Assembly: GCF_040438645.1 (NCBI RefSeq)
Contig: NZ_CP159253.1
Coordinates: forward strand, 1,116,001-1,180,000
Origin: Mesorhizobium sp. WSM2240
GTDB lineage: Bacteria > Pseudomonadota > Alphaproteobacteria > Rhizobiales > Rhizobiaceae
DNA: 64,000 nucleotides
Reading direction: 5' to 3'
This document shows positions 35,449 to 43,842 of this stretch, piece after piece. The notes under the pieces were generated by a model that saw nothing but the letters and a program-made list of their open reading frames with translations, was not told the DNA's origin and did not search any database. The translations under genes and the position numbers were made by a program. Each line of letters begins with the position of its first letter. Within the stretch, counting starts at the first letter, position 1.

Positions 35449-35772
35449 ATGACCGCGATCGGTTACGTCAACAAGCAGGAAAACGGCGGCTACAAGGGCC
35501 AGCTGAGGACGCTCAGCGTCCGCGCCGACATCGACATCGTGCCCAACCAGAGCAAGTCCGCCGACAACCATCCCGACTTCCGGGTGCTGACTCAGGGCGT
35601 CGAGGTCGGCGCCGGCTGGATCCGCACCGGAGAGATGTCCGGCAAGGACTATGTGAGCTTGTCCATCGCCGCACCGGAGTTCGGTCCGCGCAAGCTCTAC
35701 GCCAATCTCGGCCGCGCCGCCGGCCAGGACGATGACGACACCTACGCTGTCATCTGGAACCCGGCCGACTGA
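35449..35772 (+). CDS. DUF736 protein
   Basis: 107 residues: MTAIGYVNKQENGGYKGQLR then DFRVLTQGVEVGAGWIRTGEMSGKDYVSLSIAAPEFGPRKLYANLG. This beta-rich family is widespread on alphaproteobacterial conjugative elements, usually close to the relaxase region; its function is unknown. The ATG at 35449 follows AAAAGGAG. It is a single-gene unit between two terminators. Confidence 0.88.
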   Translation: MTAIGYVNKQENGGYKGQLRTLSVRADIDIVPNQSKSADNHPDFRVLTQGVEVGAGWIRTGEMSGKDYVSLSIAAPEFGPRKLYANLGRAAGQDDDDTYAVIWNPAD

Positions 35773-35785
35773 CCGGCCGATTTGA

Positions 35786-35817
35786 GCCCTCGCGCCGCGG
35801 CCGGCGCGGGGGCTTTT
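35786..35817 (+). terminator. Terminator after DUF736
   Basis: GCCCTCGCGCC (35786-35796) pairs with GGCGCGGGGGC (35803-35813) with one G-T pair, followed by TTTT. Confidence 0.7.
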
Positions 35818-35926
35818 GCCTTCCGAAGGGGCGGCGAAAACTCCCACCCGACTCTTCGCCCGTCCCGGAAGCGCTCTCGCTCGCCGATCCTCGCCGTCTC
35901 CTTCCGTGAGCGAAACGAGGACCACC

Positions 35927-36196
35927 ATGGACGACGAAAACGAGCGCGCGGCCCGCGCCAAAAAGGGCAGTCCGTTTCTCAACACCGCGCAGGCCGCCTT
36001 CTATATCGGCCTGTCGCAACGGACGCTGGAAAAGATGCGGCTGACCGGCGGCGGCCCGAAATACCGCAAGCACGGCCGCTATGTCCGCTACCACATCGAC
36101 GAGCTCGACGACTGGTCGAAAGGCCGCTCCCAGCACACCAAATCCGAGGATGATCGCGGCGGTTCCGGCTCTGCCGGCGATGGGGGCCGGTCATGA
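35927..36196 (+). CDS. rdfS: RdfS excisionase (recombination directionality factor)
   Basis: 89 residues with a MerR/excisionase-type winged helix: FLNTAQAAFYIGLSQRTLEKMRLTGGGPKYRKHGRYVRYHIDELDDW. It sits directly before traF and the relaxase gene, as rdfS does in ICEMlSymR7A, where it turns the integrase toward excision and is itself activated by FseA. The ATG at 35927 (MDDENERAARAKKG) is chosen over longer frames because it follows ACGAGG and gives the usual length. Its stop overlaps the traF start (ATGA). Confidence 0.85.
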   Translation: MDDENERAARAKKGSPFLNTAQAAFYIGLSQRTLEKMRLTGGGPKYRKHGRYVRYHIDELDDWSKGRSQHTKSEDDRGGSGSAGDGGRS

Positions 36197-36741
36197 CGGG
36201 GCGGCCTTCGATCCATCTGATCGGCAGCCGGCTGAAGCGCGCCCGGGCGCGCCGGACCATCGCAGTTGCCTCGATCGGCCTGAGCCTGATCGGTTTCACC
36301 GCCTTCGTCAAACCATCGCCCTGGCTGGTCTGGAACCCCTCGGCGAGCGCGCCGGTCGGCTTTTACCGGATCGCAAACGACGCACCGATGCGCGGCGATC
36401 TCGTGCTTGTCCGCACGCCTGAATCCGTCGCCAATCTCGCCGAAAAACGCGGCTACCTGCCCCGCAACGTGCCGCTGGTGAAGCGCATCGCCGCGCTGCC
36501 TGGCGAGCATGTCTGCGCCTTCTACCACCTCATCATCATCGGCGGCGAGATCGTCGCGCGCCGCCTCGAGACGGATGTCCAAGGCCGTCCGCTGCCATGG
36601 TGGAACGCGTGCCGCAGGCTCTCCGGTAACGAGGTCTTCCTGCTCAGCGGCGAGGCACCCGGCTCTTTCGATGGCCGGTATTTCGGGCCGGTTCCGGTCG
36701 GAAACATCATCGGGAGGCTCGTGCCGCTATGGACCGAGTGA
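36193..36741 (+). CDS. traF: TraF, conjugative-transfer signal peptidase (S26 family)
   Basis: 182 residues with one N-terminal membrane helix (about 22-38) and the catalytic Ser in SASAPVGFYRI (S52) and Lys in LVKRIAALPGEHVC (K97), the S26C Ser/Lys dyad. TraF of RP4 matures and cyclises the TrbC pilin, so here it should process TrbC encoded at 54088. It is translationally coupled to rdfS and overlaps the next gene by 13 bases. Confidence 0.9.
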   Translation: MTGRPSIHLIGSRLKRARARRTIAVASIGLSLIGFTAFVKPSPWLVWNPSASAPVGFYRIANDAPMRGDLVLVRTPESVANLAEKRGYLPRNVPLVKRIAALPGEHVCAFYHLIIIGGEIVARRLETDVQGRPLPWWNACRRLSGNEVFLLSGEAPGSFDGRYFGPVPVGNIIGRLVPLWTE

Positions 36742-37415
36742 CCCTCCTGATGCTGGGCATGATAGCAGTCGCCCCATGCGCCTGTGCCGCCTCGACCGGC
36801 GCTGAACCGGTCGCCATCTCCCATGATCCGCAGCTTGAACGATGGCAGGCGTTCGTATCGCAAGCAAGCCGGCGTTTCGGTATTCCTGAGCCCTGGATTT
36901 ACGCCGTCATGGACGCTGAGAGCAACGGCGAGACCATGCTCGAAGGCCGTCCGATCACCTCCCACGCCGGCGCAATGGGCCTCATGCAAATGATGCCTGG
37001 CACCTGGCGGGAGATGCGTGTCGAGCACGGCCTGGGCGCCAATCCGCACGAACCGCGCGACAACATTCTCGCCGGAACAGCCTATTTGCGCGCCATGTAT
37101 GACCGCTTCGGATTCCCCGGCCTGTTCGCCGCCTACAATGCCGGACCCGAGCGCTACCAAGAGCATTTGCACAAGGGCAGGCCGCTTCCGAAGGAGACGG
37201 TTTCCTATGTGAAAACGCTCAAAGAAGCAGCGATTTCGGCTGCCGACATCGACGAATTCAAAGGCGAATCCGATGCCTCCAAGAAGCCGGACACACCTTC
37301 CGGGCGGTCGCTGTTTTTCCTTCGCGACGGCATTCGCGCCCGTGAATCAAAGGGTGATCTGTTCGTGCCGCTCGGCAAGGAACGTGTTCGGCAGAAGAAG
37401 CCGGATCGCGGGTGA
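36729..37415 (+). CDS. Lytic transglycosylase (SLT domain)
   Basis: 228 residues: a signal peptide (MDRVTLLMLGMIAVAPCACA) and a soluble lytic transglycosylase domain with the catalytic Glu in YAVMDAESNGE (E64) and the GAMGLMQMMPGTW, NILAGTAYLR and FAAYNAGPERY motifs. It opens peptidoglycan for the type IV secretion channel, as VirB1 does. The C-terminal 60 residues are charged. It overlaps traF, so rdfS-traF-transglycosylase form one operon. Confidence 0.88.
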   Translation: MDRVTLLMLGMIAVAPCACAASTGAEPVAISHDPQLERWQAFVSQASRRFGIPEPWIYAVMDAESNGETMLEGRPITSHAGAMGLMQMMPGTWREMRVEHGLGANPHEPRDNILAGTAYLRAMYDRFGFPGLFAAYNAGPERYQEHLHKGRPLPKETVSYVKTLKEAAISAADIDEFKGESDASKKPDTPSGRSLFFLRDGIRARESKGDLFVPLGKERVRQKKPDRG

Positions 37416-37470
37416 TGTGTGGGCGGTGCGGGCAGGGGGAAGGGGCGGGCGCGTAAGGCAAGATAAAGGC

Positions 37471-37489
37471 ACCGCCTCCACGAGGCGGT
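37471..37489. repeat. Inverted repeat upstream of the relaxase gene, possible oriT element
   Basis: ACCGCCTC-CAC-GAGGCGGT is a perfect 8-bp stem with a 3-base loop, followed by TAAGTTCCTGTCTGC. MOBP relaxases recognise an inverted repeat next to their nick site, and many origins lie just before the relaxase gene. The site is 104 bases before rlxS. The nick position is not known. Confidence 0.45.
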
Positions 37490-37592
37490 TAAGTTCCTGT
37501 CTGCACATCGTTTTTGTCAGAGGCTGCTTGCACGCGCCGGAGGCTATGACCTGAAAGTCGCTGATCTTGCTGCTAAATATCCGGAGGCTGGC

Positions 37593-39563
37593 GTGAAGGA
37601 TGACGAGTTCAAGCCCAGGCTTGGCAAGATCCGGTCGAATGGCTCGAAAGCAGGAACGCGCTACGCCAACCAGCTTCGGTCGGCGATCAATCGGGCAGGC
37701 GGCAAACACCAGCGTGGCGCCCGTTTCAGCGGAAGCCGGGCAGGACGCGGCGGGGCGGTCGCGACACTGCTTAAGTCACGCGACCGCCATGCCGCGTTTC
37801 GCCAGCGCCGGGTGATGGTCAAGGCGCGCATCGTCAAGCTGGCCGGCAAGGGTATTGACGGGGCGCGGGCGCATCTGCGCTATATCCAGCGCGACGGCGT
37901 CACCCGCGAGGGCGAGCCCGGCGAACTCTACGGCGCCGAGAATGATCACGTGGACGGCAGGGAATTTGTCGATCGCTCGAACAGCGATCGTCATCAGTTC
38001 CGCTTCATCGTCGCGCCGGAGGACGGCATCCAGTATGACGACCTCAAGCCGCTGACCCGGCGCCTGATGGCGCAGATGGAGGAAGATCTCGGCACCAAGC
38101 TCGACTGGGTCGCCGTCGATCATTTCAACACAGGCCATCCCCACACCCACATCATCGTCCGCGGCAAGGACGACAGGGGCGAGAATCTTGTCATTGCGCG
38201 GGAGTATATTGCGAGCGGCATCCGAGAACGAGTGGCCGAGCTGGTCAGCCTCGATCTCGGCCCACGCACCGACCGCGAGATCGAACTTCGCCTGCGCCTG
38301 GAAATGGACCAAGAACGCTTCACCAGCATCGACCGGCAGCTGCTGCGCATGCGCGACGATGATGGAATGGTCTCGCCGGTGGGCCGCGACGCGCCTCGCC
38401 AGACGCTTCACCAGCGACGCCTGCGCAAGCTGGAGCGGATGGGTCTGGCCGAAGAGACCGGTCCGGGCCGCTGGCGCCTGAACGATGCTCTCGAGCCCAC
38501 GTTGCGCCGCATGGGCGAGCGCGGCGACATCATCAAGACCATGCATCGCGAGCTGACCGGCAAGGGGCTCGTCCGCAGTGCCGCCGACTGCATCATCCAC
38601 GATCAATCCAGCGAGCCGGCTCAGCCTGTCGTCGGCCGCGTCGTGGCGCGCGGGCTCGCCGACGAGATCAACGACCGGCATTATCTCATTGTCGATGGCG
38701 TGGACGGCAGAACGCACTGGATCGATATCGGCAGGGGCGAGGCGACGGAACCGACGACTGAAGGCTGCATCGTGCGCGTCACGGCAAGCAACACCGAACC
38801 CAGGCAGGCTGACCGCACCGTCGCCGAGATCGCCGCCGCCACTGGCGGGCGCTACAACATCGACATCCATCTGAAACATGACCCGTCCGCAACCGAACGT
38901 TTCGCCGAAACGCACGTGCGGAGGCTAGAGGCGATCCGTCGTGCGACCGGCGGGCTGGAGCGCGAGCCGGACGGCACCTGGATCATCGCGCCGGATCATC
39001 TCAGCCGTGTGGCGGAATACGAGCGTCAGCGGGCCAGGGCCGAGCCTGTCACCATCGACAAGCTCTCGCCTTTGTCGCTGGAGCAGCAGGTCGGTTTCGA
39101 TGGCGCTACCTGGATCGACCGCGAGCTGGTTTCCGATAGACCGGAGCCCTTGCATGATTCGGGCTTCGGCCATGACGTGCGAGAGGCGCAGACTCGTCGG
39201 CGGCAGTGGCTGATTGCAGAAGGCCTTGCGCGTCAAGAGCAGGATCGGGTCGTCTATCGCACCAACATGCTGGCGGTTCTGCGCCAGCGCGAGCTGATCC
39301 GTGTTGCCGGTCAGCTCTCGGAAGAACTCGGTCTGTCCTATACCGAAGCGCGACCCGGAGACCGGGTAGAGGGAACGCTCCGCCGTTCAGTTGAACTCGC
39401 CAGCGGCAAATACGCCGTCATCGAGAAATCGCGTGAGTTCACGCTGGTGCCGTGGCGGCCGTTGCTGGAGCGGCATATCGGCAAGCCGGTTGCCGGCGCT
39501 ATGCAGCGGGAGGGGATTTCCTGGACAATCGGGCGGCAGAGAGGGGGACCCGGCGTTTCTTAG
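37593..39563 (+). CDS. rlxS: RlxS relaxase (MOBP, DUF3363)
   Basis: 656 residues. The relaxase domain spans about 70-230 with ARAHLRYIQRDG and the histidine cluster HFNTGHPHTHIIVRG (residues 177-191) that binds the metal for nicking. The long C-terminal DUF3363 region holds repeated HTH-like pieces (TLHQRRLRKLERMGLAEETGPGRW) and an end segment (FTLVPWRPLLERHIGKPVAG). RlxS starts transfer by cutting at oriT and leading the strand to TraG. The GTG start at 37593 follows CGGAGG. Confidence 0.9.
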   Translation: MKDDEFKPRLGKIRSNGSKAGTRYANQLRSAINRAGGKHQRGARFSGSRAGRGGAVATLLKSRDRHAAFRQRRVMVKARIVKLAGKGIDGARAHLRYIQRDGVTREGEPGELYGAENDHVDGREFVDRSNSDRHQFRFIVAPEDGIQYDDLKPLTRRLMAQMEEDLGTKLDWVAVDHFNTGHPHTHIIVRGKDDRGENLVIAREYIASGIRERVAELVSLDLGPRTDREIELRLRLEMDQERFTSIDRQLLRMRDDDGMVSPVGRDAPRQTLHQRRLRKLERMGLAEETGPGRWRLNDALEPTLRRMGERGDIIKTMHRELTGKGLVRSAADCIIHDQSSEPAQPVVGRVVARGLADEINDRHYLIVDGVDGRTHWIDIGRGEATEPTTEGCIVRVTASNTEPRQADRTVAEIAAATGGRYNIDIHLKHDPSATERFAETHVRRLEAIRRATGGLEREPDGTWIIAPDHLSRVAEYERQRARAEPVTIDKLSPLSLEQQVGFDGATWIDRELVSDRPEPLHDSGFGHDVREAQTRRRQWLIAEGLARQEQDRVVYRTNMLAVLRQRELIRVAGQLSEELGLSYTEARPGDRVEGTLRRSVELASGKYAVIEKSREFTLVPWRPLLERHIGKPVAGAMQREGISWTIGRQRGGPGVS

Positions 39564-39868
39564 GTCGGAATGGATAGCGTCATTGACCGCAGAGCGGAGC
39601 TCAGCGCTATGGCCCGCCGAGCGCATTTGCGGGCATTGGGGGCCGCACCAGGGCTCATCAGAAGCGTCTCTACAGAGCTAATGTTCGGCGTAGTCCCGTC
39701 GCAATTTACAAAACCGCTCCTACATTGGCTTCCCAAGCGATGCGCACCAAGCATTGAGATCCGAGTGGAAAATCGAAGTAGGGCCGCGATTGCCTTCAAC
39801 TCACATCCGCAAGAAAAACTGCAAATGCGCGTCGGAGCGGCCGGTCGTACTGAGATGGCTATGCGGGT
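39564..39868. other. No gene recognised
   Basis: Sequence between the rlxS stop and the remnant at 39869. Frames on both strands lack motifs. Confidence 0.45.
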
Positions 39869-40166
39869 CTATTCCCGCAAGCCGGTAAGCGTGGGGAACA
39901 GCAAACCTGTTTGTCCGGCTCGCAAGACGCTGAGCGCGCTGCGAATGCAGCTCCGGTCGATGCGGGCAAGCTCGTCGAACTTGCCGTAGCGTCACATGGG
40001 CGAGGTTCGTGTCGTTGTCCCGAAACGTCACGATCAAAAGGAACACTTTCAAGGCGTTTAGTTCAGCCACGCTCCGAAGCTTGAAATCCGAAAACGCCGC
40101 GATCACCCTACCGCCGTAGAGACTTGCAGGCAGCTTTCCCCATCCTTCGTTCGGATTGAATCCCAC
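39869..40166 (-). pseudogene. Unassigned DNA-binding-like protein, frameshifted remnant
   Basis: From ATG 40166 the frame encodes GGRVIAAFSDFKLRSVAELN then LKVFLLIVTFRDNDTNLAHVT. A one-base insertion near 39990 sends it out of frame, while the next frame continues YGKFDELARIDRSCIRSALSVLRAG and then stops at 39869. The reconstructed segment looks like the winged-helix part of a plasmid or phage replication-type protein, but I cannot name a family. An IS5-type element inserted 150 bases upstream. Confidence 0.5.
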
Positions 40167-40316
40167 CCGCTGGAGAAATTTAGCCGAGGAGAACGTTTAT
40201 CTTCTAGAGACAGTGCGGGGGCAATTAGGCCGTCGATTGGATACTTTCCTTTTAATCAGAATGATGGGTTCACAATTGACGGTTCAGGAATGTGTCGACC
40301 GTGAACAATCCGGGTC

Positions 40317-41663
40317 CTAAGCGGCGACCTGTTTTTCCCGGGGTTGAAGCACAGCGATCAAGAGCGACAAAAGCGCCTTCAGCCACCTGAGCAGGAGGGA
40401 GAAGTTGTAACCCGCGGCGGCCAGGATGGCGTTGATCGCGTCGCCTTGGGCGTGGGCGAGGTCGTTGCGGCCCATCCTGTGTTCGCTTTTGATATGGCCG
40501 ATCACCGGCTCGACCGCGGATCGTCGTCGCATCTGGCGTTTGATGGCCGGCGTCACGCGACGCTTCTGGCCTGCAGTGAAGACCCTAAACCTGTGACTTT
40601 GCGGCGCGTTGTGGCCGCGGTAGCCGGCGTCTGCGAGGATGCGCTCAATCTCGGCGCCGATGGTGTCTTCCATCGCGGGAATGACCGTTCCCAGCGTGTG
40701 CCCGTCATAGGGGTTGCCGGGAAGGGCCATGGCGTGCAGGGCGAACTGGCCGCCCTTCGAGCGCTTCAGCGTGGTGGCGATGGAGACTTTGACGCCGAAT
40801 TCGTAGGGCGCGTGCGCCTTCCCCTTGCCGATGCACTCGACCTCATGGGCGTGCAAGCTGTAGATCTTGCGGCCGCGCTGACGCTGCCTCTGTTCGAGAA
40901 CGGTCGAGGCCTGGTAGAGCGGCCACTTGAAGATCGTGTCCAGCTCCGCATCCTCGGCGATCTGGCGCTTGATGTCGCGGATGATCCGCCCGAGATAGGT
41001 CTTCAGTTTGCGCAAGGCCTTGCTCGCCCTCTTGAACTGCTTGGCGTGCGCATAGCGCTGATGCTTGATCAGCGCCAGCTTGCCGACCCGGACATAGCTC
41101 TGGCGCAGGTCAAGCCCCACTCTTTTCGCCAGCCGCACCAGCCGCTCGCGGGCGCGATGGATGAGCTTGGCGTCGGTCGGGAACATCACATTCTTGGGCT
41201 GCACCGTTGTATCGACGATGACCCGCCGCGTGTCCTGCGGCTTCATCGCTCCGGTCTTCACCGCCACCGCCAGGCTTTCCTGCAGCAGGGCCGTGATCCG
41301 CTCCTCGCCCATGCGCTGACGCCAGCGCGTCATCGACGAGCGGTCAAACGGCAGTTCATGTTGGAAGAACTCCTCGCCGCACAGGTACTGGAAATAGGGA
41401 TTTTCGATCCAGCGCTCGCACAGTGCCTCGTCCGACAGGTCGAAGGTGTGCTTGAGGATCGCCAGCCCGGCCATCAGCCGTGTCGGCAAGGGCGGCATGC
41501 CCGGTCCGTCGGAATAGACCGCGCCGAAACGCTCTTCCAGCACCGACCAGTCGATGGCCTGCGTCAACCGCACCAGTTCGTGCTTCATGTTGAGAATCTG
41601 ATCAAGGCGGGCGCGGAACAGATCCTGTTCTCCCCTCTCGCGCCGCTCGCGTGGTTTGCCCAT
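40317..41663 (-). CDS. IS5-family transposase, apparently intact
   Basis: 448 residues from MGKPRERRERGEQ. It has the DUF772-type N-terminus (LTQAIDWSVLEERFGAVYSD, LSDEALCERWIENPYFQYLCGEEFFQHELPFD), the first DDE Asp in VIVDTTVQPKNV, the second in ADAGYRGH, and RRRSAVEPVIGHIKSEHRMGRN for the final Glu. The start at 41663 excludes 31 residues of an upstream extension that reads through the IS end. The element probably covers about 40300-41780 and sits at the edge of the defence island. Confidence 0.88.
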   Translation of the reverse strand: MGKPRERRERGEQDLFRARLDQILNMKHELVRLTQAIDWSVLEERFGAVYSDGPGMPPLPTRLMAGLAILKHTFDLSDEALCERWIENPYFQYLCGEEFFQHELPFDRSSMTRWRQRMGEERITALLQESLAVAVKTGAMKPQDTRRVIVDTTVQPKNVMFPTDAKLIHRARERLVRLAKRVGLDLRQSYVRVGKLALIKHQRYAHAKQFKRASKALRKLKTYLGRIIRDIKRQIAEDAELDTIFKWPLYQASTVLEQRQRQRGRKIYSLHAHEVECIGKGKAHAPYEFGVKVSIATTLKRSKGGQFALHAMALPGNPYDGHTLGTVIPAMEDTIGAEIERILADAGYRGHNAPQSHRFRVFTAGQKRRVTPAIKRQMRRRSAVEPVIGHIKSEHRMGRNDLAHAQGDAINAILAAAGYNFSLLLRWLKALLSLLIAVLQPREKQVAA

Positions 41664-41756
41664 CCCCTGGCTCTCCGATTCACCGCGATAAGGGCAGTGA
41701 ATCACGCTTTGCCGGGCAGGAAAACCACAAACTGGAATTGCAAGGAAACGACCCAC

Positions 41757-41907
41757 AAATAGGCCGTTTCCTGCAATCTCGAAGTCAACACCGCAGCCAT
41801 TATCTACGAAATATCAGTGGCTTCCGAATTCTTCACGGCCGACGAATGTATCTGAAACAGTTCACGAACGACGCCTTGTGAACTATTAGGTCGCCAAACC
41901 GCCTGCG
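41757..41907. other. IS end and spacer
   Basis: No gene. The outer end of the IS5-type element lies in the first bases. An AGTTCAC/GTGAACT dyad near 41858-41883 is the only structure seen. Confidence 0.4.
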
Positions 41908-43842
41908 TCAGACGGCGAGAGTAACAATCGCCCAGCCCTTGACACCTTGAAGAGCGTCACGATGTGCGGCCGAAATCCGATCCCGGTGCACCGCTAGACA
42001 AATCAGATGACGTGCGCGGCTGGTTGCAACATAGAGCTTCTTCATGAAGCCGGCGCGCAACGAGGCGTTGGTCTTTGGATGCGCGGGGTCGAAGGCAGGC
42101 CTTTGGAGCCCGTCGTCGATGAGAAAGGGCAGCATCTCGGCCACGTCAAAGAGCTTGTTCAGCTTGGTCTCCAGCACCAGGGTTGCATCGTGCGTTTCGC
42201 CTTTGACGCCGTGAATTGTCGAAACCTCCATTATGATTCCGTTCGGCGCGGCATAGACGTTGCCTGGAAGGGCAGCCGCGTCTTGAAGCTCGGCCGGGAC
42301 ATCGGAAAATGCCATGAACGGAGCGACTTCCGCACTGGCAATATCGACTTCGCAGCATTCTCCCAGTTTCGTCGCCAAAGAGCCCCAGTGTTCCGGGGAA
42401 AGACGATCCGTCATCATCATTTCGGCCATCAGGCGATTGAAGTTCTCACCCTCGTTAGTGCCGGCAAAGTAGCGGCTTAGGTTCGCCAGCGAAATCGCCC
42501 CCGCTTTGCCGTTGCGTCCGACTAAGGTTTTGCCCCCCAGCCGAAGTAGTTCGACGGCGCTCTGCTTCAGCAAATGATAATGGCTGTGAACGGGACCATC
42601 TTGAAGTTCAACGCAGAGCCGAAGCGCACCGCAGAACGTGGAAGGGAGGGGAGCGCGATGGCCGCGCGAGCGATCAAAGGCAGGCCAATAGCTCTGAATG
42701 TTAAGCGGATTGTTGGCGCCTTCTGCATTCTGAGAGATTCCACCTACTACCTTGATTGTGCGGCGATGCTCCGCCGGGAGGCCCTCAACGATTTCACCGA
42801 ATTTCGCGAGCACGTCACCTATCGTGGCATCGTCATAGACAATCACAGTGCAAATGGGGGAGTCCGGGAGCGCCGCCCTCGAACCGGTAAGGGCGATCCG
42901 GCGCGTGCTAAGGCCGCGCACCTTCGACGCGATCGCTTGAGTGAACCGGCCACTGTCTGGAATAGGCTGCAAAACCACGGCGGCACCGTTGAAGCTTTCG
43001 TTGGGCTGGTCGCCGGGCATTCCATCGAAAATTGCCTGATCCGGATCACCGACTTTCTGAAACTTAACGTCGTCCGAATTCGAGAAGAGTCGCCCAAGGA
43101 ACTCGTCCTGGTATTTCTGTGTGTCTTGCATCTCATCGATCATAACGATCGGGAAGCGGTGCCGCAGCGCGGCCGCGACAGCAGGATTGGAAACCATCAA
43201 ATCCTCTGCCAAGGCGAACATTTCCGAGAAGAAAAAGAATCCGTTTTCTATGGCGGCTTTCTTGGCCGCCATCATGAAGTTGTATGAGTGGGTGTGCGCT
43301 CCCGGATTGCCCGGAACCTTGATGGTAAGCGCGCCATTCTCAAACACAACGCGCAGGTCCGAGACGCTCGCGTGTTTGTTCAGTAGAAACGTGCGAGTTC
43401 CAACTGGCAGTTTGCGGAACAGAAATGCGTCGGTCGAGGCGTCGTCGATACGTTGCGCTGGATAGCCCTTCGATCGGCAAGCCGGCAGCGCCAGGAACGT
43501 GTGCGTGAAATCCTGGATCGTCCCGATGAAGTGGGGGTAGGAGAGAAGGCGCCGTCCCGAGGCATCTCTTTTGATGCGGGACAGAATTTCATCCTTCGCG
43601 ATATTGGTATGAGTGAGTACGCATACTCCCTGGTGCGAGGCGGACCATTTTTGCGCCAAAAGCATCAGCTTCAGGGCAATAACGGTCGTCTTTCCTGCTC
43701 CTGGGCAAGCGTGGATATGTTGGTAGTCTCGAATTGCGCCGCGTCGCGCATCGTCCAGCACAAGAACCCGATCGGCGCTCGCCCCTTCATTGAGGCGAAC
43801 GAGCAAAGCCTCGATGGCCTCATCCTCAAGCTGCGGCAGCAT
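41908..43842 (-). CDS. gajB: UvrD/PcrA-like helicase, Gabija GajB-like
   Basis: 644 residues with superfamily 1 helicase motifs: Walker A ACPGAGKT (45-52), VLTHTN, Walker B IVMIDEMQDTQ (about 233-241), VGDPDQAIF (about 264), STIHGVKGETHDATLVLE (motif V region) and KLYVATSRARHLICLAV (motif VI). It starts 17 bases inside the end of the OLD-family gene, so it is co-translated. An OLD nuclease with a TOPRIM domain followed by a UvrD-type helicase is the Gabija architecture (class 2 OLD), which blocks phage by nucleotide-sensed DNA cleavage. It is longer than the founding GajB. Confidence 0.82.
   Translation of the reverse strand: MLPQLEDEAIEALLVRLNEGASADRVLVLDDARRGAIRDYQHIHACPGAGKTTVIALKLMLLAQKWSASHQGVCVLTHTNIAKDEILSRIKRDASGRRLLSYPHFIGTIQDFTHTFLALPACRSKGYPAQRIDDASTDAFLFRKLPVGTRTFLLNKHASVSDLRVVFENGALTIKVPGNPGAHTHSYNFMMAAKKAAIENGFFFFSEMFALAEDLMVSNPAVAAALRHRFPIVMIDEMQDTQKYQDEFLGRLFSNSDDVKFQKVGDPDQAIFDGMPGDQPNESFNGAAVVLQPIPDSGRFTQAIASKVRGLSTRRIALTGSRAALPDSPICTVIVYDDATIGDVLAKFGEIVEGLPAEHRRTIKVVGGISQNAEGANNPLNIQSYWPAFDRSRGHRAPLPSTFCGALRLCVELQDGPVHSHYHLLKQSAVELLRLGGKTLVGRNGKAGAISLANLSRYFAGTNEGENFNRLMAEMMMTDRLSPEHWGSLATKLGECCEVDIASAEVAPFMAFSDVPAELQDAAALPGNVYAAPNGIIMEVSTIHGVKGETHDATLVLETKLNKLFDVAEMLPFLIDDGLQRPAFDPAHPKTNASLRAGFMKKLYVATSRARHLICLAVHRDRISAAHRDALQGVKGWAIVTLAV

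Noticed and set aside
37776..38915. Minus-strand frame of 379 codons opposite rlxS
   Set aside because: The shadow of the relaxase gene, without domains.
40344..41762. Long plus-strand frame of 472 codons
   Set aside because: It is exactly antisense to the IS5-type transposase and has no domain of its own; GC-rich genes often leave such shadows.
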